NCBI GenBank assembly: GCA_003500765.1
Contig: DNQL01000304.1
Coordinates: 1-10,615 of the forward strand
Reading direction: 5' to 3'
Source of the DNA: Elusimicrobiota bacterium
GTDB taxonomy: Bacteria > Elusimicrobiota > Elusimicrobia > Elusimicrobiales > UBA9959
Length of the DNA stretch: 10,615 nt
Under the pieces are notes generated by a model. The model worked only from the letters and a program-made list of their open reading frames with translations. It made no database searches and was not told where the DNA came from. Positions 1-6,891 of this stretch are shown piece by piece (position 1 is the first letter of the stretch; each line of letters begins with the position of its first letter). Made by a program: the position numbers and the translations under genes.

Positions 1-938
1 CCGGACGACATGGCCTCGAGCATGGAGTTGGACAGGCCCTCCGATTCCGAAGGAAGTATAAAGACGTCGGCCGCGCGGTAATAAGGGAGCAGCTCGTCGC
101 GCCGGCCCTCCAGGCGCACCGCGTCCTCCAGGCCGGCCGCTTTCACCTCTCCGCGGATGGCGGCCTCCTCGGGACCGGAGCCGACTATCAGCAGCTGCAT
201 GGCGGGACGGTCGCGCCGCTCGGCGAAGATCTCGGCCACGGCCTCCACGAACTCGCGCACGCGCTTCTCCGGGGACAGCCGCCCCACGAACAGGAAGGTC
301 ATAACCCCCTCGATGCCCAGCGCCTGTTTCTCCTTCATCTTCTCGGCGTAGAGCGGGGGCGTGTACCTCCCGGTATCCACGCCGTTGCGGAACGGCACCA
401 GCCGGGCGTCCTTAAAAGCGGGCTCCGAGCGCAGCCAGTCGTAAACTTCCTTGTTCATGACCAGCAGCCGCGGCTTCGCCCAGGCGAAGAAGGCCAGCTT
501 CATCCGCCCGGCGACCGTGCGGGTCGAGAGCGTGACTTCGTCCACGCCCCTGCCGCCGCCAAGCTTTACCAGCAGCCGCAGCCCCCTCAGCCGGCAGGCC
601 AGGGCGGCCGCCACGGCGGGCGAGGAGGCGAGATGCACGTGCACCAGCTGGTACTCTCCGGCGTTGAGGAAGATATGGAAGAAGGCCTTCAGCATGAACC
701 AGGCCGAATCGACCAGGCCGGAGCCCAGGCGGGAGGCGCGCAGCACCCGGAAGCCGCCGGTCTCCTCGTAAGCGGGCAGGCCCGGCGTCAGGCGCCGGGT
801 GTAGACCGTGACCTTCACCCCGCGGGCGGCCAGCGAGCGCGACAGCTCGAAGGCCTGCTTCTCCGAGCCTCCCAGGGCCGGGTAGAAGGTCTGGCTCAGC
901 ATAAGGACCGACGATATCTTTTCTTTCCCATCCCTCAT
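1..938 (-). CDS. GT-B glycosyltransferase (GT4-like), C-terminus cut by the window edge
   Basis: Reading leftward from the ATG at 938-936 there is an uninterrupted frame of 312 complete codons to the window edge. Seen: an N-terminal Rossmann start (SSVLMLSQTFYPALGGSEKQ, about residues 9-28) with the GGSEKQ loop typical of GT4 enzymes, an NGVDTGRY segment near 185-192, FVGRLSPEKR at 217-226 opening the donor-binding domain, and an E-x7-E pair (E300 and E308 in ESEGLSNSMLE). These are hallmarks of retaining GT-B family 4 enzymes, which move a sugar from an activated nucleotide donor to a lipid- or glycan-linked acceptor at the cytoplasmic face of the membrane. Only the last C-terminal helices are missing, perhaps 50-80 residues by family length. 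The start lies one base after the stop of the upstream membrane-protein gene, so the two are probably translationally coupled. Donor and acceptor cannot be told from sequence. Confidence 0.9.
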   Translation of the reverse strand, partial: MRDGKEKISSVLMLSQTFYPALGGSEKQAFELSRSLAARGVKVTVYTRRLTPGLPAYEETGGFRVLRASRLGSGLVDSAWFMLKAFFHIFLNAGEYQLVHVHLASSPAVAAALACRLRGLRLLVKLGGGRGVDEVTLSTRTVAGRMKLAFFAWAKPRLLVMNKEVYDWLRSEPAFKDARLVPFRNGVDTGRYTPPLYAEKMKEKQALGIEGVMTFLFVGRLSPEKRVREFVEAVAEIFAERRDRPAMQLLIVGSGPEEAAIRGEVKAAGLEDAVRLEGRRDELLPYYRAADVFILPSESEGLSNSMLEAMSS

Positions 939-939
939 T

Positions 940-1944
940 TTATTTTTCCCCCGCGGCGCGCGCCGCCCCCCGTCCCGAGAAATCCCGCCAGACCTGGCCC
1001 AGCGACTGCCCCATCCAGTAGAGGAACAGGAGGCCGGTGACCGTCTGTATGGCGTAAACGCCGATATGCATCCAGCCGGCCATAGCCACACCGACGTTCA
1101 TGTCAAGCCCCCAGCCGGACATGACGCGGGCCAGGGCGTATTCCATGTTCCCGAAATAGCCGGGCACCCCGGGCACGGATACCGCCGCCGCGCCGGTGAA
1201 AAGGAGCGTGACGCCCCGGGTGAAGGTCAGCAGGTCGTCTGCCCCGAAGGCCCTGGCCGCGAAATACATGTTCAGCACGTTAAGCGACCATTGAAAAAAA
1301 CCCAGCAGGACTACGCTGACGGCGGCCCGCGGCCGGTGCAGCGCCCGCGCTCCCTGCGCGATCTGCCTGAGGGCCTTTTCCAGAGCCGGCAGGCGCCTGA
1401 AAAGTTTCCGCAGCAGCGGGCTGTCGGCCACCTCTTCGGCGAACACCAGCGCGCCGACGGCCAGCAGCACGCCGCCCAGCCCCGCCCAGAAGAAATGCGC
1501 GTACTGGGACACCGAGTCTCCCATTCCCCCGAGCGCGGCCGCGGCCAGGAAAAGCCCCACTATGACCAGGAGATCGAGCACCCTTTCGACCACTATGGTA
1601 GAAATAACGGTCAGGACCGGCAGGCGGAAAAGATTGGCCGCGAAAGCGGCCCGGGCCAGCTCACCCAGCCTGAAAGGCAGGACATTGTTCAGGGCCAGGC
1701 CGATGGACTGCAGGCGGAAGCAGTCGTAAAATCCGGCGCGGGTCAGCGGGGCCAGGAGCAGCGTCCACTTCAGGCCGCGGATGAGGAGGTCGGCCATGAC
1801 CAGGGCGGCCAGCGGAAAGAACCAGCGCCAGTCGGCGGAGGAAAAACTGCGCAGGAAGATCTCCCTGTCCACGTTCCGGAACGCCAGGTAGAGGAACCCC
1901 AGCGATACCGCCGCGCCCAAGACTATGGATATGCGTTTCTTCAT
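940..1944 (-). CDS. LPG-synthase TM / flippase-like integral membrane protein
   Basis: A 334-residue, strongly hydrophobic protein with roughly seven or eight membrane segments, starting with KKRISIVLGAAVSLGFLYLA. Two signatures place it in the lysylphosphatidylglycerol synthase TM-region family (UPF0104, PF03706): the N-x-x-L-P-x-R-x-G-E-L-x-R block (NNVLPFRLGELARAAF, residues 86-101) followed by VERVLDLL (119-126), and PGVPGYFGNMEYAL (258-271). In MprF this domain flips aminoacylated lipids; stand-alone members often sit beside glycosyltransferases and are thought to move or modify lipid-linked substrates. There is no fused aminoacyltransferase domain, so MprF function is not supported. The ATG at 1944 follows GGCGG as a modest ribosome site. 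It is the first gene of a two-gene operon with the glycosyltransferase. Family assignment is firm; substrate is unknown. Confidence 0.88.
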   Translation of the reverse strand: MKKRISIVLGAAVSLGFLYLAFRNVDREIFLRSFSSADWRWFFPLAALVMADLLIRGLKWTLLLAPLTRAGFYDCFRLQSIGLALNNVLPFRLGELARAAFAANLFRLPVLTVISTIVVERVLDLLVIVGLFLAAAALGGMGDSVSQYAHFFWAGLGGVLLAVGALVFAEEVADSPLLRKLFRRLPALEKALRQIAQGARALHRPRAAVSVVLLGFFQWSLNVLNMYFAARAFGADDLLTFTRGVTLLFTGAAAVSVPGVPGYFGNMEYALARVMSGWGLDMNVGVAMAGWMHIGVYAIQTVTGLLFLYWMGQSLGQVWRDFSGRGAARAAGEK

Positions 1945-1970
1945 TTTCCGCCCGCTGCGGGCGCGTATCT

Positions 1971-1976
1971 ATTATA
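1971..1976 (-). promoter_or_regulatory. possible -10 box (TATAAT) for the membrane protein/glycosyltransferase operon
   Basis: A perfect TATAAT reads leftward here, 26 bases before the ATG at 1944. No convincing -35 hexamer lies 16-18 bases upstream (GGACCT at best), so either an activator is needed or the match is chance in an AT-rich patch. A small hairpin (CCCGC-A-GCGGG, 1951-1961) falls between this box and the start codon. Confidence 0.35.
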
Positions 1977-2009
1977 TATAAAGACTATACCCTAGGTCCT
2001 ACGCGGGCC

Positions 2010-2040
2010 TGGGCCCTAAAACGGGCCGGGGTTGGGCCCT
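2010..2040. repeat. paired TGGGCCCT sites in the divergent intergenic region
   Basis: TGGGCCCT occurs at 2010-2017 and again at 2033-2040, 23 bp apart, about two helical turns. Each contains the GGGCCC palindrome, so the pair could be a regulator site between two divergent transcription units or could fold into a weak hairpin. GC-rich DNA yields such matches by chance, so the assignment is tentative. Confidence 0.25.
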
Positions 2041-2094
2041 GCGCCTCTTATGGACGCCCGTTTTTAACGCTAGACTATATACATCAAAACCAGC

Positions 2095-2100
2095 AGGAGG
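2095..2100 (+). promoter_or_regulatory. Shine-Dalgarno site of the C11 peptidase gene
   Basis: AGGAGG ends 10 bases before the ATG at 2111. The match is perfect though the spacing is slightly long; it fixes the start immediately before a signal peptide. An AT-rich stretch (TAGACTATATA, 2071-2081) may hold the promoter but has no clear -35. Confidence 0.7.
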
Positions 2101-2110
2101 CCGTTTAAAG

Positions 2111-3520
2111 ATGAACCTTAAAGCCCTTTCCCTTATTCCCGCCGCGCTTCTCATGTGCGGCTCTGTCCGTCTCAACGCCCAGGAATTCAACCTGGACTCC
2201 GTGACCCTCCCCGAGGTCGCGGCCATAGAGGTCCCCGCGGCGCTGGAGGACGTTTCCCGCGCCAAGCCCGGCCCCCTCGCGCAGAAAGAGTGGACCGTCC
2301 TGGTCTTCATGAACGCCAAGAACGACCTCAGCGAGAGCAGCCTGCTGGGCCTGGTCGGCAAGTGGGCCGAGCGCGACATCAAGGAGATGAAGCAGGTCGG
2401 CACCACCGACAAGGTCAACATAGTGGTGGAGCACGGCAAGGCCGGCGAGGGCTCGCGCCGCCTGCTCATCAACAAGAAGGGCGGCTTCTTCTCCAGCGGC
2501 GAGACCAAGTACTCCGAGGACAAGAACGCCGACATGGGCGACTACCGCCGCGTCATCGACTTCGTCAAATGGGGCAAGCAGACCTTCCCCGCCAAGAAAT
2601 ACATGCTGGTGCTCTGGAACCACGGGCTCGGCTGGATAGACCCCAACCTGCAGCAGCACGCGGCCGGCACCGGCACCGACAACAAGGGCATCCTCTTCGA
2701 CGACGACACCAAGAACTACGTCCGCACCCACCAGCTGGGCGAGATCCTTCGCCAGGCCGGCTACGTGGACATCCTGATGCAGAACGCCTGCCTGCAGCAG
2801 ATGGCCGAGGTGGTCTACGAGATGAAGGACGGCGCGGGCCTCTTCGTCGGTTCCGAGGAGACCATGCTGGCCCAGGGCTTCGACTACGAGAAGCTGCTCA
2901 ACTTCATTAACGCGGACACCAACTTCACCAACGAGAAGTTCTCGGACTTCCTGATGAACTGGTACAAGGCCTTCTACGCCGGCGGCATGAGCATAGGCCC
3001 GCTGACGATGCCGCTGGACTCCATCCCGGCCCAGCTCTCCACCGTCCGCCCCGGCCCGCTCTCCGAGCTGCCGGCGCAGCTAGACGCCTTCACGGCGGCG
3101 GTCATGGGGAATAACGAGACCGAGGCCGTCAAAAAGGCAGTGGCCGAGGTGATACGCTTCACCAGCATCGACCCGTCCGACAAGAAGAAGGTCATCGCCT
3201 ACTACGCCGACCTCTACGACTTCGCCGGCATAGTCGGCCGCAACGCCGCCTCCGCCGAGGCCCGCCGGGCCGCCGAGACGCTGCAGGCCTTCATCAAGAA
3301 CCGCCTGGTCATGCGCACCGTGGGCATCAACCGCGACGCGGAGAACGGCTACGACTATTCGAAGACCGGCGGCATAGCCATCAACATGACGCTGAAGGCG
3401 AAGAGCGTGCCGCCGCAGCTGGCCCAGATACACGAGACCGACTATTCCACCCTGTCGCTGTCGCGCGACTCGCAGTGGGACGAGTTCCTCACCTGGACCG
3501 ACGGCGTCTGGCGCAACTGA
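2111..3520 (+). CDS. secreted clostripain-family (C11) cysteine peptidase
   Basis: A 469-residue protein with a Sec signal peptide (Lys at position 4, hydrophobic LSLIPAALLM, probable cleavage after LNA at 23). The C11 domain begins at WTVLVFMNAKNDLSE (about 61-75), the family's usual first strand. The catalytic His is H171 in LVLWNHGLGW; the catalytic Cys is C227 in QNACLQQMAEVVYEM, followed by FVGSEE, also typical. In characterised members such as clostripain and PmC11 a conserved Asp two residues before the Cys lines the S1 pocket and selects Arg/Lys; here that position is Asn225. The enzyme is therefore predicted to be an exported cysteine endopeptidase with possibly altered P1 preference. 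A Cys occurs at position 16, but LLMC is a poor lipobox, so a soluble periplasmic or extracellular form is favoured. It appears monocistronic, with AGGAGG upstream and a terminator 24 bases after the stop. Confidence 0.9.
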   Translation: MNLKALSLIPAALLMCGSVRLNAQEFNLDSVTLPEVAAIEVPAALEDVSRAKPGPLAQKEWTVLVFMNAKNDLSESSLLGLVGKWAERDIKEMKQVGTTDKVNIVVEHGKAGEGSRRLLINKKGGFFSSGETKYSEDKNADMGDYRRVIDFVKWGKQTFPAKKYMLVLWNHGLGWIDPNLQQHAAGTGTDNKGILFDDDTKNYVRTHQLGEILRQAGYVDILMQNACLQQMAEVVYEMKDGAGLFVGSEETMLAQGFDYEKLLNFINADTNFTNEKFSDFLMNWYKAFYAGGMSIGPLTMPLDSIPAQLSTVRPGPLSELPAQLDAFTAAVMGNNETEAVKKAVAEVIRFTSIDPSDKKKVIAYYADLYDFAGIVGRNAASAEARRAAETLQAFIKNRLVMRTVGINRDAENGYDYSKTGGIAINMTLKAKSVPPQLAQIHETDYSTLSLSRDSQWDEFLTWTDGVWRN

Positions 3521-3544
3521 CGCCCGTTTAAAAAGAACTACCCG

Positions 3545-3575
3545 AAGCCCCGCCCCCCTCCCGGGCGGGGCTTTT
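3545..3575 (+). terminator. Rho-independent terminator after the C11 peptidase gene
   Basis: An 11-bp perfect stem (AAGCCCCGCCC at 3545-3555 with GGGCGGGGCTT at 3563-3573), a 7-base loop and a TTTT run. It separates the peptidase from the TetR operon. Confidence 0.85.
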
Positions 3576-3598
3576 CATTCCCCCGGGCCCGGCGCCGC

Positions 3599-3628
3599 TT
3601 GACCCCGCCTCGCGGGCAATGCTAGAAT
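3599..3628 (+). promoter_or_regulatory. sigma-70 promoter of the tetR/CoA-transferase/thiolase operon
   Basis: TTGACC (3599-3604), an 18-base spacer, then TAGAAT (3623-3628): ten of twelve consensus bases. Initiation would fall near 3634-3636, at the first bases of the operator palindrome, which leaves a leader of about 20 bases before the ATG at 3655. Confidence 0.7.
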
Positions 3629-3633
3629 CTTTA

Positions 3634-3651
3634 TGAACGAACGCTCGTTCA
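3634..3651. promoter_or_regulatory. TetR-type operator palindrome
   Basis: TGAACGAACGCTCGTTCA has 7-bp perfect arms (TGAACGA/TCGTTCA) around a 4-base centre. Size and GAACGA-type half-sites fit many TetR-family operators. It covers the predicted transcription start and ends three bases before the regulator's start codon, so a bound dimer would block initiation: a negative autoregulation layout. No second copy was noticed in the window. Confidence 0.8.
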
Positions 3652-3654
3652 TAT

Positions 3655-4272
3655 ATGGCGAAAACGGCGGTCAAACGCAAAAAGAGCGGCGCCCCCAGCC
3701 TCGACAGGATACTGTCGGCGGCGTCGGCGCTTTTCACGCGCAAGGGCTTCAACGGCACCTCCACGCGGGACATAGCCGGGCGGGCGGGAGTGTCGCTGGG
3801 CAATATCTACAACTATTTCGGCACCAAGGAGGAGCTCTTCGTCTCGCTGCTCGAAAAGCGCGAGAAGGAGTACTTCGACCCCGGCCAGCCGCTGATAAGG
3901 GCGCTGACCTCCACGGCTTTCCCCGATAATATCGAGGGCCTGGGCTTCGCAGCGCGCGAGACGGTGGAGAAATTCTCGGACTACATCCTCCTTATATACG
4001 TGGACGTGGTCGAGTTCGAGGCGCGGCACGTGAACAAGATGTTCGCGCGCATGCGGCAGGGCTACGCCGCGGCGCTCAAGGCTTCGCCGGCCGGCAGGGG
4101 CAGGATAGCCTCCGACATCGACCCGGCCGGGGCCCTTATGATGGTGACCTGGAACTATTTCAACTACTTCATCATGGAGAAGCTCTTCAAGGTGAAGGGG
4201 CATTACGGTATGGCCGACGAGCAGGCCGTCAAACTTTTCGCGAGGGTGTTCAAGCGGGGGATACTGGCATGA
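3655..4272 (+). CDS. TetR/AcrR-family transcriptional regulator
   Basis: A 205-residue regulator of normal length for the family. The N-terminal DNA-binding domain spans about 14-62: LDRILSAASALFTRKGF, then the helix-turn-helix TSTRDIAGRAGVSLGNIYNY and FGTKEELF, an almost textbook TetR signature. The rest is helical and would form the ligand and dimer domain; it is not diagnostic of a ligand. The ATG at 3655 is the only in-frame start that keeps the whole domain. There is no Shine-Dalgarno, because the operator palindrome occupies the leader. The stop overlaps the next start as ATGA (4269-4272), so regulator, CoA-transferase and thiolase are presumably co-transcribed and the regulator probably controls them. 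An acyl-CoA or short-chain fatty acid effector is my inference from the neighbours. Confidence 0.93.
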   Translation: MAKTAVKRKKSGAPSLDRILSAASALFTRKGFNGTSTRDIAGRAGVSLGNIYNYFGTKEELFVSLLEKREKEYFDPGQPLIRALTSTAFPDNIEGLGFAARETVEKFSDYILLIYVDVVEFEARHVNKMFARMRQGYAAALKASPAGRGRIASDIDPAGALMMVTWNYFNYFIMEKLFKVKGHYGMADEQAVKLFARVFKRGILA

Positions 4273-5603
4273 CCACTGTAATCGAAAGACCGGCGGCCGG
4301 GCGGAAAGCGTCGTACGCCGGAAAACTGATAAGCGCCCAAGAGGCGGCCGGGAAGATAAAGAGCGGCGACGACGTGGTGGTGGCGCAGTGCGCCTCCGAG
4401 CCGCAGGGCTGCATGTCCGCCTTCCACACGGCGGCGCCGCGCGTGAAGGACGCCCGCGTCTTCTCCGTGCTCACGCTCAAGCCGTACGATTTCTATATGC
4501 GTCCGGAGATGCGGGGCCACTTCGAGCTGGCCAGCTGGTTCCACGCGCCGGGCTCCCGCCGGGCCCTGGCCGCCGGGGCCGGCACCGTCACCTATGTCCC
4601 CAATATGCTGCATCGCGCGGCGCTGGACCGCCTCCAGGCCCGCAAGCCCGACATCTTCTTCGGCACCTGCACCCCGCCGGACTCCAAGGGGTTCGTCTCG
4701 CTGTCGCTGGGCATCACCTACGAGAAGGACATGCTGGAGGCCGCGGACACCGTGATACTGGAGGTGAACCGCAACCTGCCCCGCACCTTCGGCGACACGC
4801 ACCTGCACGTCGGCGAGGTGGACTGGTTCGTCGAGCACGACCAGGAAGTTCCCTCGCTGCCCTCCCCGAACCCGGACGGGACCGAACTGACCATCGGCAA
4901 TTATATCGCCGAGCTTGTGGACGACGGCTCCACCATACAGCTGGGCATCGGCGGCATCCCCAACGCCTGCGCGCTCGCGCTCAAAGGGAAAAAGGACCTC
5001 GGCGTCCACACCGAGATGATGGTGGACTCGATGATGGAGCTCTACGAGGCCGGCGTCGTCACCAACAAGCGCAAGGCGCTGCTGAAAGACAAGTTCGTCT
5101 GCACCTTCGCGATGGGCTCCCGCAAGCTTTACGACTGGCTGGACAATAACCCCGCCGTGGAGTTCCGCCGCGGCTCCTGGGTGAACGACCCGGCGGTCAT
5201 CCGCCGGAACTCGCGGATGGTGTCGATCAACACCTGCCTGACCGTGGACCTGACCGGCCAGGTGGCGAGCGAGTCCATAGGCCCGGTACAGTATTCCGGC
5301 ACCGGCGGCCAGACCGATACCGCCGTGGGCGCGAAAGAGGCCTACGACGGCCTGGGCAAGAGCATCATCGCCTGCCGCTCCACGGCGAAGAACGGGACGG
5401 TGTCGGCGATAACTCCCATGCTGCCCGAAGGAACGGCCGTCACGCTGCACCGCGCCAACACCGACAATGTCGTGACCGAGTTCGGCATAGCGCGCCTGCG
5501 CGGCCGCACCGTGCGCGAGCGCGCGAACGCGCTGATAAACGTCGCCCACCCGGATTTCCGCTCCGGTCTCAGGGAACAGGCGGAGAGACTGGGGCACCTG
5601 TAA
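4269..5603 (+). CDS. acetyl-CoA hydrolase/CoA-transferase family protein (4-hydroxybutyrate/butyrate CoA-transferase-like)
   Basis: A 444-residue protein matching the two-domain acetyl-CoA hydrolase/transferase family (PF02550 plus PF13336), close in length to the roughly 440-residue 4-hydroxybutyrate and butyryl-CoA:acetate CoA-transferases. Seen: the glycine-rich GIGGIPNACAL (226-236), GVHTEMMVDS (245-254) in which E249 is the likely catalytic Glu that forms the glutamyl-CoA thioester, ASESIGPVQYSGTGGQTD (333-350), and the C-terminal FGIARLRGRTVRERANALI and AHPDFR. The family exchanges CoA between acyl-CoA and acetate or another short acid in the cytoplasm. The usual GGQ-x-D-F motif reads GGQTDT, a small deviation. 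The start overlaps the tetR stop (ATGA) and the thiolase gene follows after 39 bases. A transferase activating or releasing C4 acids is likeliest; plain hydrolase activity cannot be excluded. Confidence 0.88.
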   Translation: MTTVIERPAAGRKASYAGKLISAQEAAGKIKSGDDVVVAQCASEPQGCMSAFHTAAPRVKDARVFSVLTLKPYDFYMRPEMRGHFELASWFHAPGSRRALAAGAGTVTYVPNMLHRAALDRLQARKPDIFFGTCTPPDSKGFVSLSLGITYEKDMLEAADTVILEVNRNLPRTFGDTHLHVGEVDWFVEHDQEVPSLPSPNPDGTELTIGNYIAELVDDGSTIQLGIGGIPNACALALKGKKDLGVHTEMMVDSMMELYEAGVVTNKRKALLKDKFVCTFAMGSRKLYDWLDNNPAVEFRRGSWVNDPAVIRRNSRMVSINTCLTVDLTGQVASESIGPVQYSGTGGQTDTAVGAKEAYDGLGKSIIACRSTAKNGTVSAITPMLPEGTAVTLHRANTDNVVTEFGIARLRGRTVRERANALINVAHPDFRSGLREQAERLGHL

Positions 5604-5629
5604 TTTTTGGTATTTCTTTAATTAAACAC

Positions 5630-5635
5630 GGAGGA
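5630..5635 (+). promoter_or_regulatory. Shine-Dalgarno site of the thiolase gene
   Basis: GGAGGA with 7 bases to the ATG at 5643, in an AT-rich 39-base gap after the CoA-transferase. No promoter or terminator is evident in the gap, so read-through from the tetR promoter is expected. Confidence 0.75.
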
Positions 5636-5642
5636 TAATAAA

Positions 5643-6824
5643 ATGAAAGAAGTCTTCATAGTGGACGGGGTACGCACGGCGATAGGCAGCTTCGGGGGCG
5701 GCCTGGCCGATCTCAGCTCGGTCGAGCTGGGCAAGATCGTCACCAAGGCCCTGCTGGAGCGCGCCAAGGCGCCGGCGGCGGAGATAGACGAAGTCCTTTT
5801 CGGCAGCATTTACCAGGCCGGCCTCGGCCAGGGCGTGGCCAGGCAGATAGCCATCGGCTCGGGCATACCGGCCGAGAAGACCGCCGTGACGCTCAACATG
5901 CTCTGCGGCTCGGGCATGCGCACGGTGGCCATGGCCGCCCAGCAGATCCTCTGCGGAGACGCCGAGATGGTCGTCGCCGGCGGCACCGAGAGCATGACCA
6001 ACGCCCCCTACCTGCTCAAGAAGGCCCGCGGCGGCTACAAGATGGGCCACGGCGAGCTGACGGACAGCATGATCGGCGACGGCCTCTGGGACATCTTCAA
6101 CAATTACCATATGGGCATGACCGCCGAGAACCTGGTCGCCAGGTACGGCCTGACCCGCGAGGAGCAGGACAAGTTCGCGGCCGAGTCGCAGAACAAGGCC
6201 GAAAAGGCGCTGAAGGAGAACCGCTTCGCCGACGAGATTGCGCCGGTGATGATACCGCAGCGCAAGGGCGATCCCATAGCTTTCGCCAGGGACGAATATC
6301 CCAAGGCCGGCGTGACCCCGGAAAGCCTGGCGAAACTCCGCCCCGCTTTCAAGAAGGACGGCTCCGTTACCGCCGGCAACGCCTCGGGCATCAACGACGG
6401 CGCCGCCGCGCTTCTGATAGCCTCCGGCGAGGCCGTAAAGAAACACGGACTCAAGCCGATGGCGCGGCTGGTCTCCTACGGCTGGGCCGGGGTGGACCCG
6501 TCCGTCATGGGCATAGGCCCGGTCGAGGCCGTGCGCAAGGCGCTCAATAAAGCCGGCTGGAAGCTGGAGGACGTGGAGCTTATCGAGGCCAACGAGGCTT
6601 TCGCGGCCCAGGCCCTGAGCGTCGCCAAAGAGCTCGGCTTCAACAAGGACATAGTCAATGTCAACGGCGGGGCCATAGCGCTCGGCCATCCCGTCGGCGC
6701 CTCCGGCGCCCGCATCATCGTCACGCTGCTGCACGAGATGAAGAAGCGGAACCTCAAAAAAGGCCTCGCCACCCTCTGCATCGGCGGCGGCATGGGCATA
6801 GCCGTCTGCGTCGAACGGCAGTAA
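5643..6824 (+). CDS. atoB: acetyl-CoA C-acetyltransferase (thiolase)
   Basis: A 393-residue thiolase of the length usual for biosynthetic acetoacetyl-CoA thiolases. All catalytic elements are present: nucleophile C88 in LNMLCGSGMRTV, NEAF (317-320), H349 in NGGAIALGHPVGASGAR, and C379 in TLCIGGGMG. The enzyme condenses two acetyl-CoA to acetoacetyl-CoA, or cleaves it in reverse, through an acetyl-Cys intermediate in the cytoplasm. It is the last gene of the tetR operon, after the CoA-transferase. That pairing fits either short-chain fatty acid use (acid to acyl-CoA, then thiolysis) or C4 product formation. The dehydrogenase and hydratase needed in between are not in the window. The symbol is generic: thlA or phaA would fit equally well. 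About half the Ile codons are ATA. Confidence 0.95.
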   Translation: MKEVFIVDGVRTAIGSFGGGLADLSSVELGKIVTKALLERAKAPAAEIDEVLFGSIYQAGLGQGVARQIAIGSGIPAEKTAVTLNMLCGSGMRTVAMAAQQILCGDAEMVVAGGTESMTNAPYLLKKARGGYKMGHGELTDSMIGDGLWDIFNNYHMGMTAENLVARYGLTREEQDKFAAESQNKAEKALKENRFADEIAPVMIPQRKGDPIAFARDEYPKAGVTPESLAKLRPAFKKDGSVTAGNASGINDGAAALLIASGEAVKKHGLKPMARLVSYGWAGVDPSVMGIGPVEAVRKALNKAGWKLEDVELIEANEAFAAQALSVAKELGFNKDIVNVNGGAIALGHPVGASGARIIVTLLHEMKKRNLKKGLATLCIGGGMGIAVCVERQ

Positions 6825-6842
6825 GCGCGCATCGGACGGATA

Positions 6843-6876
6843 AAAAAAGCCCCGGGAACCGTCCCGGGGCTTTTTT
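6843..6876. terminator. bidirectional Rho-independent terminator
   Basis: A perfect 9-bp stem (GCCCCGGGA 6849-6857 with TCCCGGGGC 6862-6870) and a 4-base loop, flanked by A6 on the left and T6 on the right, so it can end transcription in both directions. It lies 18 bases after the thiolase stop and 15 bases beyond the stop of the converging small-protein gene. Confidence 0.9.
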
Positions 6877-6891
6877 CATTCAGCGCCTGGC

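Noticed and set aside
1066..1995. Long plus-strand frame opposite the membrane-protein gene
   Set aside because: Its product is His/Gln/Arg-rich with no recognisable motif; the opposite strand encodes a clear membrane family.
2144..2160. Lipobox in the peptidase signal sequence
   Set aside because: LLMC lacks a small residue before Cys; the LNA-Q site later fits signal peptidase I better.
3633..3929. ATG at 3633 as an alternative tetR start
   Set aside because: It is in a different frame from the helix-turn-helix protein.
4203..5597. Minus-strand frame of 464 codons opposite the CoA-transferase
   Set aside because: GC-rich antisense shadow with His/Gly/Val-rich low-information sequence; the plus strand has all family motifs.
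5622..6734. Minus-strand frame of 370 codons opposite the thiolase
   Set aside because: Antisense shadow; the thiolase catalytic motifs are on the plus strand.
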